From Heliopora coerulea (lineage: Eukaryota; Cnidaria; Anthozoa; Scleralcyonacea; Helioporidae): a stretch of DNA of 64,000 nt. Made by a program: the position numbers and the translations under genes. The first letter of the stretch is position 1. Every line of letters starts with the position of its first letter. Positions 1 through 15,340 of the stretch are shown here, piece after piece. Below the pieces are notes generated by a model, which ran no database searches, had not been told where the DNA came from, and saw nothing but the letters and a program-made list of their open reading frames with translations. The stretch lies in assembly GCA_030142905.1 (NCBI GenBank), contig JASJOG010000104.1:583001-647000 (forward strand), given 5' to 3'.

Positions 1-773
1 AATATGGATAAAAGTAAACAAGTCTATTAGCTTGTCCACGGTTTTAAAAACTCTCCGATTTTCGTTTTGGTGTGATAACCATAACTTGAATTAAGCTAAA
101 TTAAATTGGATTCATCAGAGTTCTTTTATCAATCTGTCATCGAGAGTTGAATAGATACAATCCGTTCGTATTCATCTGTTGACAAAAGTTACCAGTTCAC
201 TGAAGTGGTTCCAAAATATTTTCCAAAATGATTTTCCATCAATCACACTCAATCAGGAACTGTGCAGCTTGGGTTGTTTGGTTTCGGGGGTGTGTGTGGC
301 AATTGCCTCTCCCTGCACTTTTTGGTGCTGTTACTTTTGTTTCCATTTAGTAAAGTGTGGTTCTCACTAGTGCCCCCCCACTTTTTGGCACAGTGAACAT
401 TTAAAAACATTCTGCACAAATTTTATGCACTATATAGCACTTCTAAAACTTAAAACACGTGCATGTCATTCTATATTTGGCTCTGTATTTGGACTGAAAA
501 AAAGTTGCCGATTTCTCGGCTACCAAATGTCCAGTTTTTGCCCCCCCCCCCCACTTCTGAAGAACTTCCTACACCTCTGAGTGTTTTGGAGTAAGGAATG
601 TGGTTTTAAGTGCTTTAAACCACAAAGTGCTAAATTTTGAATTTACCTTTTTTTTCAGTATTCTTTGTTGTTACCTTGACCATTCAGTTCTAATGTTGTG
701 CCAATATTTTGGGCATAATCTGCTGATAGATACTGTAACTGAGTTTTTAAGTTTTCATTCCTTTTTTTCACAG
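1..773. other. Intron of transporter copy 1; no exon seen
   Basis: This must be intron, because the first exon of the transporter is missing and its second exon begins at 774 after a CAG acceptor. I see no reading frame resembling the first exon of copy 2. It holds a 12-base C run near 541. The next intron (817-1277) carries a C-rich stretch at about 875-1190 with loose repeats of CCCACTCA; the open frames there are by-products of composition. Confidence 0.6.
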
Positions 774-3700
774 GAATTTGTTTCCTGATAATTTGGTTGA
801 GGCAACATTTGTATCAGTAAGTAATGAATTGAAATAATTGGCATGCAAAAGATATTTTTCCATTTTTGTAATAAGATTCCATCCCCTCCATCTTCCCTCC
901 CTTCGTTGAACATACCCACTCACCTTCCTATTCATGATTTATCCTCCAATCATCCAGCTCCCTCACCCTCCTGTCCTCCTTACAGCCAACCCTCTTGCAC
1001 ACACACCCACTCACAATTGTACCCACCACCCAGCCATCTACTTCCTCTCAACTGCCTGTCTCCACATTCATCCAACGTCCTGTCTCATCCACCATGTCCA
1101 ACTCTCAACCCAAACACATTCCCCACCTGCCCACAACACCTTTGCCTACTCATCCACTCAGTTCCCTGCCCACTTACCCACTCATCTTTTCACTGATATA
1201 ATCACTGCAATTATATCTTATAAATTCCTTATAATTTCATTAGAAATATATAATTATTTTACAATAATTTTGAACAGGCAAGAACAAAATACAAGGCCAT
1301 ACCAGTAAACTACTCTTTTGAAGCAAGCAGTGTTGGACCTGCTTCATCTCCGAAAGCAATGTATGAAATGTTAACAACCAGCCAGTTAAATCCTTGGGGG
1401 TTTACATCTGATGCAAATGCCACAAAAATTAACAGGAAAGTAAAATATGAATATGATGGTGTTGAGAAGGTTGCAGGAACCAATATGTTGGGTTTGATCA
1501 TGTTTTCTGTGGTCTTTGGAGCATTTCTTGGACAACTTGGAGAAACTGGTCAGCCAATGGTCAACTTTTTTAAAGTTTTGCTAGATGTAGTGATGAGTCT
1601 TGTGACACTTGTCATATGGTAAGTTCAGTGGTCTATGAAACCATAGGCTGTCTGTATAAAATTGTGTAATTATTTATGAAATGTTATGATGATGATTAAT
1701 GAGATTGTATGAACTTAAATATTAGTTCTTAAAACTGAATTGGGAACATACTGTAACATATTAGTTCAAACTTATATTTCTAAGTATAGTCTTGGGAACA
1801 ATAAACATGTAGACTGGCAAGCCTTTTAGCCTATTTTGTTGTTAACTCTTATTTTTAGGTTACTCATTAAAGGGTAATAGCACACTCTATAATCAAGTTA
1901 AATTCAGAAATGTGATTTCTTTCTAATGACAATAATTGTTTTAATTCAAAGCATAATTTTAAAGGAAGTTTTATTATCTTCATATTTAGTTTTTGTAATT
2001 CCATTTTAATGTAATTGTGTCGGATGTCACCATTCAGACTCTTAAAGAATTTAATTCTTGATGACTTGTATAACTAATGAACATGTAGGGAACATCTTTT
2101 GACTTGGTTGGCAAAAGCAAGTGAACATTAAAATTTTTTTCTTCTTGATTTTTGTAGGGTCTGTCCAATTGGCATTTGTTTTCTGGTTGCAGGAGCAGTT
2201 GTTAGTGCTCCTGACATTACAGATGTGTTTGAGTCATTGGGATTGTATGTTGGGACCTGTGTTGCTGGTTTAATAATTCATTCTTTTGCTGTCTATCCAC
2301 TATTGTATTTCTTGTTCACAAGAAAAAATCCCATTAAATATTTCTCTGGTATGATTGAAGCAGCTGTCACAGCATTTGGAACATCCTCAAGGTAATTTAC
2401 TAAAAACACAGGAACTTTTCCAGAATGTTACTGTTGTAAAATGAAGTTAGAAACAGCTATTACTAATGTAAACATCTTTGATTATGATATCAAAATGTAA
2501 TCAAGGTTGCCCATAGAAAATATTAGTCATAAATGTAAGAAGATTTAAGGAAAGAATCAGTGTCAGGTAAGTTGAGAGCAGTCTCAAGGTATATAGATTT
2601 ATCAAAGTATATATCAAATATTAAAATATTTTGCTCTCTTCAAGTTCTTACCTTTAATTCTTCCTTTCTAAATACATCCAAGTACTAAAAATGATCAAAT
2701 CAAATTGCTGAAATGACCAGCCCTACTGGGGAGTGTGTGGACCCCAATCCTCCCCTTCACATACACCTCATAATGTAAATGTATTATTAATGATGGGTTA
2801 ATTGACAATGAGGCATTAATGATGGGTTAATTGGCATTCTTCAATTTTTATGTTTCATATTCCAGTAAGAAAACACCATTCATACAGTGAGATTAAGAAC
2901 AATAAAAATGACTACAATTGTTTGACATTAATACTAGCTTGACCATACTGTTCATTCAATAAATAGTTTCTTAACTGACTTTTAACATTATTGTGCTGTG
3001 CAATTCTTTAGTGCAGCTACTCTTCCAGTAACCATTAAATGTATGGAAGTCAACAGCAAAATCAACCCAAAGATCACAAGATTTGTCCTGCCAGTTGGGG
3101 CAACATTAAATATGGATGGAGGAGCATTATATGATGCAGTTACAGCTATTTATGTTGCACAATTAAATAACTATGATTTAACGTTTGGAAGAATTTTATT
3201 GATTTGGTAAGGCTTCAATATTTGGTTTACTGGTATTTAAACAATGTCACATATCAGTGTAATTTTGAAAAGAAGAAGAAGTAGCCATTTAATCCAACTT
3301 TAATCCAATTATTTTCTCTGTTAGCTTGAGAACAACCTCTTTTCCATTACTAAAAGTTTTACATTATGTTTTGTCTTAGTATTGTAGCTACTGTTGTTTC
3401 CATGGGAGCTGCTGGTGTGCCTGCTGCTGGTTTGGTGTATGTGATTGTAGTGTTGGAAGCATGTGGTTTACCTACTGATGATATTGGTCCCATTCTGGCA
3501 GTCGAGTGGTTTTTGTAAGTACTGTTGTCAACAAACTCCTAAGAATTCACATCACACTTTGGGCTGCTTTGGTTACTTTAACAACAACAATGAAATTAAG
3601 GGAGTACAGTGGAGTCTTGCTATATTCTGATTTGTTGGGTCCATGGCAAAAAAACCCCAAAACAAAACATTTAATTGCAGGATCATGTTACTTCTGTCAG

Positions 3701-4398
3701 TTAAGGGTGGGCAAACTCTGGTATTTCAGCTTTGGTCAGCTTGCAGTTCTGTTTACTGAACTTTAATCAGTTGTTTTCTGCACTTGTCAGCATTTGAAAC
3801 TTTGAATTACAAACACTGACATAGAATTGAACAAATAAATAACAAATTAAGCTGTCAAAAAACTTCCTTAAAGAGACCTCTGAAGGAAAAATTCCTGCAG
3901 AGTTATGTTATTTTCTAAATTGTGAAAACTATGCTAATAAAAATTAAACTTTAACAATTGACCAAATGCAGCAGCTGGAACCAGCTGTAAAAATATATAC
4001 AATTTCCAATTGTCTTGTTAATTTTTATATTTTTTTTCCATAATTAGTTGAAAATCTACCCAAGACCTGTACACTGGACAGATTGATAAAAACAACCTAA
4101 ATAATTACAGGCCTATTGTTTGGCTTTTTTAATTCACTGGTGATAGGCATTCAGCACCAGACTCAATGGCATAGTGCAAGTGTGCACTTTGATGAGTGTT
4201 GACCTCCCTAAAGCCTTACCAGCAGAGATGTTTGTCAACAGTGATTTTCTCTACTTTTTCCCCTTTTTTAGGGATCGAGTTCGAACAGCTGTTAATGTGA
4301 TAGGAGATTGCTATTGTGCAGGGGTCATGTCTCATTGGCTTCAGGATGAATTTGATAAGTCTGAAGAAAATCAGGTTGTCACAGGTTTCAATAACTAA
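774..4398 (+). CDS. SLC1-family (EAAT-like) transporter, copy 1, 5' partial
   Basis: Sodium-coupled glutamate/neutral amino acid transporter of the plasma membrane. Six exons fit GT/AG and phase: 774-816, 1278-1618, 2158-2391, 3012-3206, 3380-3514, 4272-4398, giving 357 complete residues ending in TAA. The first exon (TM1-TM3 start) lies left of the window. Family landmarks in order: [10 protein letters not shown] after TM3; an extracellular loop with an NAT glycosylation sequon; NMLGLIMF (TM4); the HP1 tip [26 protein letters not shown] (TM7); the HP2 tip GAAGVPAAG; and TM8 [14 protein letters not shown]. The TM8 Asp, Arg, Thr, Asn and Asp that bind amino acid and sodium in GltPh/EAATs are present; the Arg favours an acidic-substrate transporter. 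The TM7 motif reads NMDGG where the family has NMDGT. Its neighbour at 6012-10817 is a tandem paralogue. Confidence 0.93.
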
Positions 4399-4443
4399 GA
4401 CTTTCATTTGATGGTGCATGAGCAAGGAAACACATCAATGTGC

Positions 4444-4449
4444 AATAAA
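4444..4449 (+). terminator. Poly(A) signal of transporter copy 1
   Basis: AATAAA lies 45 bases after the stop codon of transporter copy 1, a normal distance for a short 3' UTR. No other signal was examined further downstream. Confidence 0.55.
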
Positions 4450-5131
4450 CTGGATCTTTATGTTCAATTTTTTCTATTTTCATATACCTAAACAAATTCA
4501 TAATTTATAAAGATCACATTTATTAATTTTCTGTAATCACTGTAACTTGCAATCTGGTTGTATATAATTATTATATAGTTTAGATTAGTTCCAATTTTAG
4601 ATTCATTGAAGTTTTAAAGTTGGAGAACTTTTTGACTACAGTGAACCAACTTCATTGTATTGTGTGGTCTAAAGCAGATTTTTTCACCACTACAAATTTC
4701 ATGTATGGTAGACTTCCAGTCTTCCATCAGAAAACATCTAATGACCAACTGGCAACATTTGGTCTGAGATTCATGTGTTCAGATAGATAACCATATGACA
4801 AACTAGTCTTCACTACAGTTAGCAAACAGCATGGTTAAATCATGTACAAGTGATCCTGAAATTTTGCAAACTATTTATGGTTCCAACATGGTAATATTTT
4901 AGGAATGTGTTTAAAAAAAATTAATAACAAATGAAAATAAAAGGTTGATAGTGTGCTGCTAAGCCATTTAAAGCTGGCCTAAAAGATATTTTGATAAGTG
5001 GGTATGGGAATATTTCATCAGCACACATGCCACACACAGACCAATAATTGTATTACATAGGACAGTGATGACTTGACTTGTATGCTTGATAGAACTTTGG
5101 ACAATTATTGTCAGCCCTTTGAAAATACCAG

Positions 5132-5233
5132 TTGGATGGATGGATGGATGGATGGATGGATGGATGGATGGACGGACGGACGGACGGACGGATGGACGGA
5201 CGGACGGATGGACGGACGGACGAACGAACGAAT
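5132..5233. repeat. (GGAT)n/(GGAC)n tetranucleotide tract
   Basis: About 100 bp of GGAT passing into GGAC units and ending in GAACGAAC. On the minus strand it directly follows the 3' end of a LINE remnant, so it probably grew from the short terminal repeats with which CR1/L2 LINEs end. The open frames across it are composition artefacts. Confidence 0.9.
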
Positions 5234-5520
5234 GAACAGATAAACTTTATTATACAGGTTTGCCCAATCAGCAACAAGCTGGTATTCTTAGGGGACCTGT
5301 ATACATTACAATAACCTATGAAAAATATACAATATATGAATAAAATCTAAAACATCAAATCACATATGCAATTAAAAAGTCACAGATAAAAAGTATTCCA
5401 AAAGCTTATCTTTAAAAGAATTTAAAGAATGTAACTTTTTAATATCATCAGGCAAATTATGACATTGCCATAAACCGTTGTATCTAAATGTTTGTTTGCC
5501 TAGGACCTGGGCAGTTGCGT
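5234..5520 (-). mobile_element. 3' end of a non-LTR retrotransposon (LINE), truncated
   Basis: Read on the minus strand, about 5510 to 5372 gives the typical last residues of a LINE ORF2: QTFRYNGLWQ, then NLPDDIKKLHSL, then SFKDKLLEY, with a stop codon at 5372-5374. The motif 'N-L-P-x-x-I-K ... S-L-x-x-F-K' is shared by many CR1/L2/Jockey-type ORF2 tails. A 3' UTR with AATAAAG and a simple-repeat tail follows. Everything upstream of the tail is missing, as expected for a 5'-truncated insertion. It is a different family from the LINE at 35-39.6 kb. Confidence 0.6.
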
Positions 5521-6011
5521 GGTAACGACCTATGTGATGAATGAAACCACCACGTCATGAACATCTCATGGTTAAGCTTCATGGAGTTGATGGTTCTAGC
5601 TTACATCGTTACTGATGCTAGAGCCATAATCCAGAAAATTAGAAACGCTAGATAAAATAACTAGAACGTTTCGTCACTTGAGACGCAAAATTTTCAGATA
5701 TCTTAAATTTTATTTTATGCCAGAGGAAGGAAAAAGAAACTAAATGCTGTCTTGTGCGGGCGAAACTGGGGAACTGCTGTCCTATCAAGGTCTTTACACC
5801 AGGGGGGATGTGTGCACTCGTGGAGCAGCTATTTTTGGAAGTCACTTCAATGTAGTGCTGTACTTATAACATAAACACAGCAACTATATTGAACTATGTA
5901 TGTATTGATCATGCCAAAGACGCCAAGGTGACGAATAGTGCAAACGGATGTCATTCATTTTCAACTTGTAGCCTTGAGATATGAATATCAATCAGGAAAC
6001 TAAATAATACT

Positions 6012-9000
6012 ATGGCGGCATCAAGAAATTGTTCCAAGGTCCTTTATTTCTTCAGGCAACATGTCATTCTTGTGCTCATTTTAGCAGGCGTTGTTGGTGG
6101 GTTTTTCCTCGGAGTTTTACTTCATGACAAAGTTCAATCTTCCACGAACCCTTCACCAAAGGAATACGCGATGTTGCTTGCTTTTCCTGGGGAAATCTTA
6201 GTTCGAATGTTGAGACTGTTAGTTCTTCCTCTCATAGTGTCGAGTGTGATGCTTGCTGTGGCCGAACTGGATGCTAGACAAGCCGGCAAAATGGGCCGAA
6301 GAACTTTATTATATTACCTCATAACTTCAGTGCTGGCAGCTATACTTGGTATAGTGTTGGTAGTTAGTATCAAACCAGGGTATGCCAATGGTAAGCATAC
6401 TAAACCAGATCGGCAAAATATAAAACCACTGGATTCGGTTCTTGATTTGATTCGGTGAGTTACGCGCCTGGCCGGTTCATGACTTATTTTTGAACCAATA
6501 CACATTTTAATAATGGTAGTGATAAAGATAGTGATAGTGGTGATGATGATGATGGTGATGATAATGATAATGATTATGATCATGCAAATGATCAGGGTAA
6601 TGATAGAGAGAATGAAAATCAGAATAATGATGATATTGATGGTGACAATTATGGTGGTGGTGATATTGATGACAGAAGTTGGCTGGAAACCTCACAGCTT
6701 TAGCAATACATATACATGTAATATTATTTTAGGCCTTTCTGGCAATTACAAATAGAAGGAAACCTTAAAATTGAGTTTGGTTAAATGTTCAACTGGCACT
6801 GTTGTAATTTGGCAACCAATTAATTTTACTCCAGCTAATGCCAGACAATTTTACTTTTCAAGAGGAGAACTCCCCCAAGCCTTCCCAGTGAAGGGTTAAA
6901 GTGAAAATTAAGAAAACCAGGAACTGATATTTTAGGCAAAAGCCCTTCAGATTAAAATGTTTGGTGAAACCTTCAGACAATGATACAAGGTGATAGGAAG
7001 GACAAGCTGGAAGCATATTTGCAAATGACTAAATTAAAGAATTTTCTTTACCAAGACTAGTCATAAATATTGATAGGTGATATTCATGTGAAATCATATT
7101 TATTGACATCAATAGCCTTCCCCTGTATACATAAATTTAATGTAACATAGCACTTAATATTCCTACTGATGACCACAAGATAGTTGAAATGTCAAAAATA
7201 AATATGGTTTCACTTTTTGGAGTTTCCGTTGTTTTATATTCATGTATAATGTCATGTTTTCCATGTCAATAGGAATTTATTTCCTGACAATTTGGTTGAA
7301 GCAGCTTTTTTATCAGTAAGTATAACTGACAGTACATTAATTGCCTTAAAAATAGATTTTTCATTGTTTCATTCAAAATTAATTTTATCTCTCTCATTTG
7401 ACATATCTTGTTTTAAACAATTTCAAAAGCCTGATGTCCTGTTTCTCATTCTCATTCTTTTATTTTATTTGTTTGTTCATGCCATTAATTCACTTTTTTT
7501 GCATTATATTGCATTACACAGCTGCTCTGTTGAACCCTATCAGTACCTTAATTGATGAATTAATGAATTAAATCCAATTAAATAACATTTATTGTAGCTG
7601 GTAAATCATTCTCTAATGCTTCAGTTAAATTTTCTTAATATATTATTATTATTATTGCTTGTTCATTAACCAGGTAAAAACTAAATACAAGGCTGTACCA
7701 GTAAACTACACATTTGAAGAAAGCAATATTGGACCTGATGCTTCACCTGAAGACATGCATAAAGTTTTAACAACCACCAAATTAAATCCCTGGCAATTTA
7801 ACTCTAATAAGAATGCCACTCAAATTAATGTGAAAGTAAGATATGAATATGATGGTATTGAGAAAGTTCCAGGAACTAATATGTTGGGCTTGATCATGTT
7901 TGCTTTGGCATCTGGATCATTTCTTGGACGTCTGGGAAAAACTGGTCAACCTATGGTCAACTTTTTTAAAGTTTTGCTAGATGTAGTGATGAGTCTTGTG
8001 ACATTAGTAATATGGTAAGTTGGATGCAAGATGCATTTTTTGTATAGTAAATATTAAGAGAATATTGGAATTTATTACGATACTGTAAGTTCTATCAGAT
8101 AAGTTTAAATTGTCCCTTATAACTTTGCCTCATCTATGACACTAGCCAATGAAAATGTGTCACTTTTAATTTTGCAAATTGAGTGGTTATTCAATGGATA
8201 CAAATTTTGTAAACTACTCTGAAAACCTTTATCTTTCTTAATGAACCATTATCAAGTTTTATAACATTAAATACAGAAAATAATTATAATATGATTAACT
8301 TTTATGTTATAAACTCTTTCACTGGTTTCTGAGCATATTTTGATGATTATTTTGATACATGGGGTACATTTTATTTTTGACACTTACCCATTTGAAAGAA
8401 TCTAATGGTATCCTTTTAGGATTCCTATAAGAACTTGGCACTCATATAGGTAATCCTGTTGAACTCTGGTTCCTATCATTCATCTCATGGGAATTCCTAC
8501 AGAATACCATAAAAATTTATAATACAATGCTTGTATTCCTATAGGATTTTGGACCAAAATCTAACAGGAACTCCTGTTAGAAATTGAATGGAATATTGTT
8601 TAGGACTTTTCCACAATACATCATTTTCTATAATTATGTTTCTGCTCTTTGTTTTTGTAGGGTCTTGCCTGTTGGTATTTGTTTCCTAGTGGCTGGAACA
8701 GTTGTCACTGCTGCAGACATCTCGGATGTATTTGAGTCATTGGGATTGTACATTGGGACCTGTGTTGCTGGTTTAGTCATTCATTCTTTTGCAGTCTATC
8801 CACTATTGTATTTCATGTTCACTGGGAAAAATCCACTAAAATTTTTCTTTGGTATGGTTGAAGCAGCTGCAACTGCATTTGGAACATCTTCAAGGTAACT
8901 AATATGTAAATATACTCACGTACAGTACTAGGACTTCTTAGGGATTAAATCATAAGTATTGAATAAAAATTAGTTAGTTTACCTCAGTTTGCATGTAAAG

Positions 9001-10817
9001 CCTTACTTAATTACGTGCATTTCATGACTATTCTGAAGCAATTTAAATCTTAATACAGTACATGTATGTGGCCTATCCATGAACTATTGATTATCAGCAG
9101 TGATTCTTGACTTCTGTTGTATGCTTTTTAGTGCAGCCACGCTTCCTGTCACCATGACCTGCATGGAGAAAAATAATAAAGTCAGTTCAAAAATTGCAAG
9201 ATTTGTCCTGCCAGTTGGGGCAACATTGAATATGGATGGAGGAGCATTATATGAAGCAGTTACAGCTGTTTATGTTGCACAATTGAACAACTATAACTTA
9301 ACATTTGAAAGAGTTTTATTAATTTGGTAAGACTTCAGATTTAATTATTAAGCTAAACATACTAGTACCAACCTGTTAGAACTCTAGATCAGCTGTCCTA
9401 AGGAATAATTAAAGTTTTGGTTGTCAGGCTATTTTGCAGAAAACTGATTGAGTGAAGGCAGGGGGGAAGACATGGCAACCCATGCCCTCCAGTGAAACTG
9501 CCATTGCATTTGATTATGGATTGGAGGACAGAAAATTGTTTGGTATTCCATGATGAGACAGGTTTGATCGCTGCACAGTTTCTCCATGAAGAGTCCACTT
9601 TCCCTATTGGCATTTAGAAATGATTGAGAGTAAAATGCAATTCATTTCAATTTCATTTACTTTTGTCTTAGTATTGTAGCTACTGTTGTTTCCATGGGAG
9701 CTGCTGGTGTGCCTGCTGCTGGTTTGGTGTATGTGATTGTAGTGTTGGAAGCATGTGGTTTACCTACTGATGATATTGGTCCCATTCTAGCAATTGAATG
9801 GTTTTTGTAAGTATTAGCTCACTACTTTTATTGATTTGGTACCTAGACCTTAGGTTAATGGAGACTCAGTATTATACTGTCGATGCTACATTATAATAAT
9901 TGAACAAAGAAGCATTTTTCCTCTTGTCATACTCTAGCAAAACCATTTTGTATGTCTGCTGTGGCATTTTAACTTGAAACAGGTTCCACACCATGGTGTT
10001 TGACTGAGTTCACTGACCCACATTAACAATATTATTCAACATAAATAGACACCTAAATGTTAATTATTATGTGGGTGTTTGGCAAACTTTTTCACTTATT
10101 CCATGTATCATCTATGAATAAATAATTTTGTTTGTTGACATTGAACAAACAAGAACTTTGTTTTAGCATACATATGAAGCAGAATTCTTCAAACTACTGC
10201 ACCAACAGATTGTGTAGCCAAGTAAAAATGTCCCAGGTTGTTGTAATACATAAGGCAGTGTCATCATAACAGTAAGGTATATTGTAGGTCTAGCAGCTTC
10301 AATGTTTCAAAACAGTTCCTGCTTAGACAAAACCATGAAATAAAAATGGAGTGCTGTGTAGGCAGTGTGGAAATCAAAGTGAAATAATCAGAAAGGTTGG
10401 AGTACTGCTGAAATGTGAGAGTACGGTAGTTATCTAACTACTCTCACATTTTGACAGTACTCTAACCTTTCTGATTATATCCTGCTTAGACAGCCTTTTA
10501 TAGTTTGACTCAGGCTAATGCCAGACAATTTTAGTTTACTCTTCTAAGAAAGGCTATGTAAGCCAGGCTAGGTTGGTATGAATGCAGTGGTAAGTCACAT
10601 TTAATTCATCATAATTTATTTACTTGATGTAGTCTATCTTACTGTAGCTACATGCTTTTTTATTATGTCACGTTCTAGGGGTCGTGTTCGAACAGCTGTT
10701 AATGTGATGGGAGACTGTTATTGTGCTGGGATCATGTCTCACTGGTTTCAAGATGAATTTGATAATTCTGAAACAAATCAGGTCATGAATTTAACAACTC
10801 ATCAAACCTCCTTTTAA
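6012..10817 (+). CDS. SLC1-family (EAAT-like) transporter, copy 2, complete
   Basis: Complete tandem paralogue of the upstream transporter. Exons: 6012-6454, 7273-7315, 7674-8014, 8661-8894, 9132-9326, 9672-9806, 10679-10817; total 1530 nt, 509 residues, within the 500-550 usual for EAATs. ATG 6012 opens [10 protein letters not shown] and the first membrane helix. The exon then includes the conserved LPLIVSSVM and [11 protein letters not shown] of TM2-TM3. The TM3-TM4 loop has an NAT sequon. HP1, HP2 and TM7 are recognisable; TM7 reads NMDGG (387-391) instead of NMDGT. In TM8 the sequence is [14 protein letters not shown]. Arg468, Asn472 and Asp476 are kept, but the aspartate that binds the substrate amino group (GltPh Asp394) is Gly465, because the codon is GGT where copy 1 has GAT. 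It may therefore be a non-canonical transporter or an anion-channel-like member. Exon 6 is almost identical to that of copy 1. Confidence 0.95.
6513..6680. repeat. Degenerate GAT/GGT trinucleotide repeat in intron 1
   Basis: An imperfect run of GATGAT, GATAAT and GGTGAT triplets inside the first intron of transporter copy 2. It produces spurious His-rich, Ile-rich and Met-rich frames on both strands. Confidence 0.8.
10384..10478. mobile_element. Foldback MITE-like inverted repeat
   Basis: Two arms of about 40 bp (10384-10423 and 10439-10478) are near-perfect reverse complements around a 15-bp loop; each arm includes TCAGAAAGGTT or its complement. It lies in the last intron of transporter copy 2. 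No transposase frame is present, so it is a non-autonomous relic or a simple hairpin. Confidence 0.6.
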
Positions 10818-11501
10818 AGATGGTGAGCACAGGAAGTTTACTTTAGTGCAGGGGTAACTCAACCTTTTTGCCTTCTGCCCCATTGAACACTTGGGTGATG
10901 GCCCTGAAGTCAAAATGCATTCCTGATAACAAACATGTACATGCCTGTCCAAAGACACATGAACAAAACAACTGCAGTACTCCTTGAAACATAGTTGATA
11001 GAATAATGGAGTTTTTATTTTTATCAACATATTTTATCACACATATTATATATTTGAATTGTACTGGTCACACTTAACATTTGACAATCATTCATTCATA
11101 TCACCAAAATTTTAGTGCCTGCAATGCATCATTTTATGCTAGCACTAATTGGACCAAATAATACAGAATTATTGTTCTTTTTGTAAGTCCGTGAATAATT
11201 GCAGTATAAAACCAATGAATGTGGCATATGATAATCATAACAATTTTGAAACTATGGTGTGATTCAGGTTTTTTAATTATTTGATATATTTTACATAATC
11301 ATGCATACAAAATCTCTTTTTCTCCTATAAATACATTTATAAAATTGTCTATACAAGTTTTCTGATGTCTAACATCAATGGACAAGAACCAAAACAATTG
11401 AGTCTATGATACACATATCTCACTGTAAGCTATTAATAATGGTTGGAAAATAAAGTCTGAGTGAGTATTAAATTTATCTGACAACTTGGTGTTGAAAAAG
11501 A
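10818..11501. other. Convergent intergenic region
   Basis: Non-coding space between the stop codon of transporter copy 2 and the stop codon of the oppositely oriented PPP1R42 gene. Both 3' UTRs must lie here. I see no further gene; the minus-strand open frames near 10.8-11.04 kb have no splice support or family similarity. Confidence 0.5.
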
Positions 11502-14674
<3,173 letters not shown>

Positions 14675-15340
14675 CTTACAATGCAATATAAACCAACTTT
14701 TCTAACAACAGCGCCATGAAACAGTTTAATGTAAACCTTCTTGTGTTATGTTGAATTGAACGTGCGTCTTATGAGTAGTTTAATGGCATTTACCATGGCA
14801 ACTAACCTCCCTCGTAACATTTGATCTGGGGAAACACCTCCGGTGACCGGAAGCGAAGCTTAAATTATATGCAGATTGCAAAACAAATTTTTAGAACGAT
14901 TTTTTAGACGTTTTTCCACAAACGATCAGTTTTTCTTTGCCCTGCCGACGTAGCTGATTATTAGATTAAATCACTATAGGCTATTTTTATACTAAGAAGA
15001 ATATCTTGACATAAAATACGTCTATAATTTAATCCGTTCAACTAATCTAACTTGCTGTTCTTGAACCTCCCGCTGTTTTCATCGTATCATTGTGGATTAA
15101 ATCGAATGCACAAAAATAAAAATGCACCAAAAATTGCTTCAAATTTGCGATTGACCTACACCAGTTTATCCTCGACCCTAATTTTCCCGTTTTGTCCCTC
15201 AGACGCTAGGCTCATCACCCTATCAATTTTGCTGGCCAGCGGAAACACTCGCTTGCATAAATAAAGTCTTACAAAACGTTCAAACCATAGTTGAAATCTT
15301 CTTGGACAATCAAATTTCGGACTCGTGGGACGAATTTTAA
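14675..15340. promoter_or_regulatory. Shared 5' region of divergent PPP1R42 and SLC35B3
   Basis: The two start codons face away from each other with 666 bp between them, so both promoters must lie here, or at least both 5' UTRs. No TATA box is obvious. I could not locate transcription starts; a bidirectional promoter is an inference from spacing. Confidence 0.4.

Noticed and set aside
843..1308. Overlapping Pro/His/Ser-rich frames at 843-1308
   Set aside because: They lie in a C-rich intronic stretch of transporter copy 1 and continue through its splice acceptor in the wrong frame.
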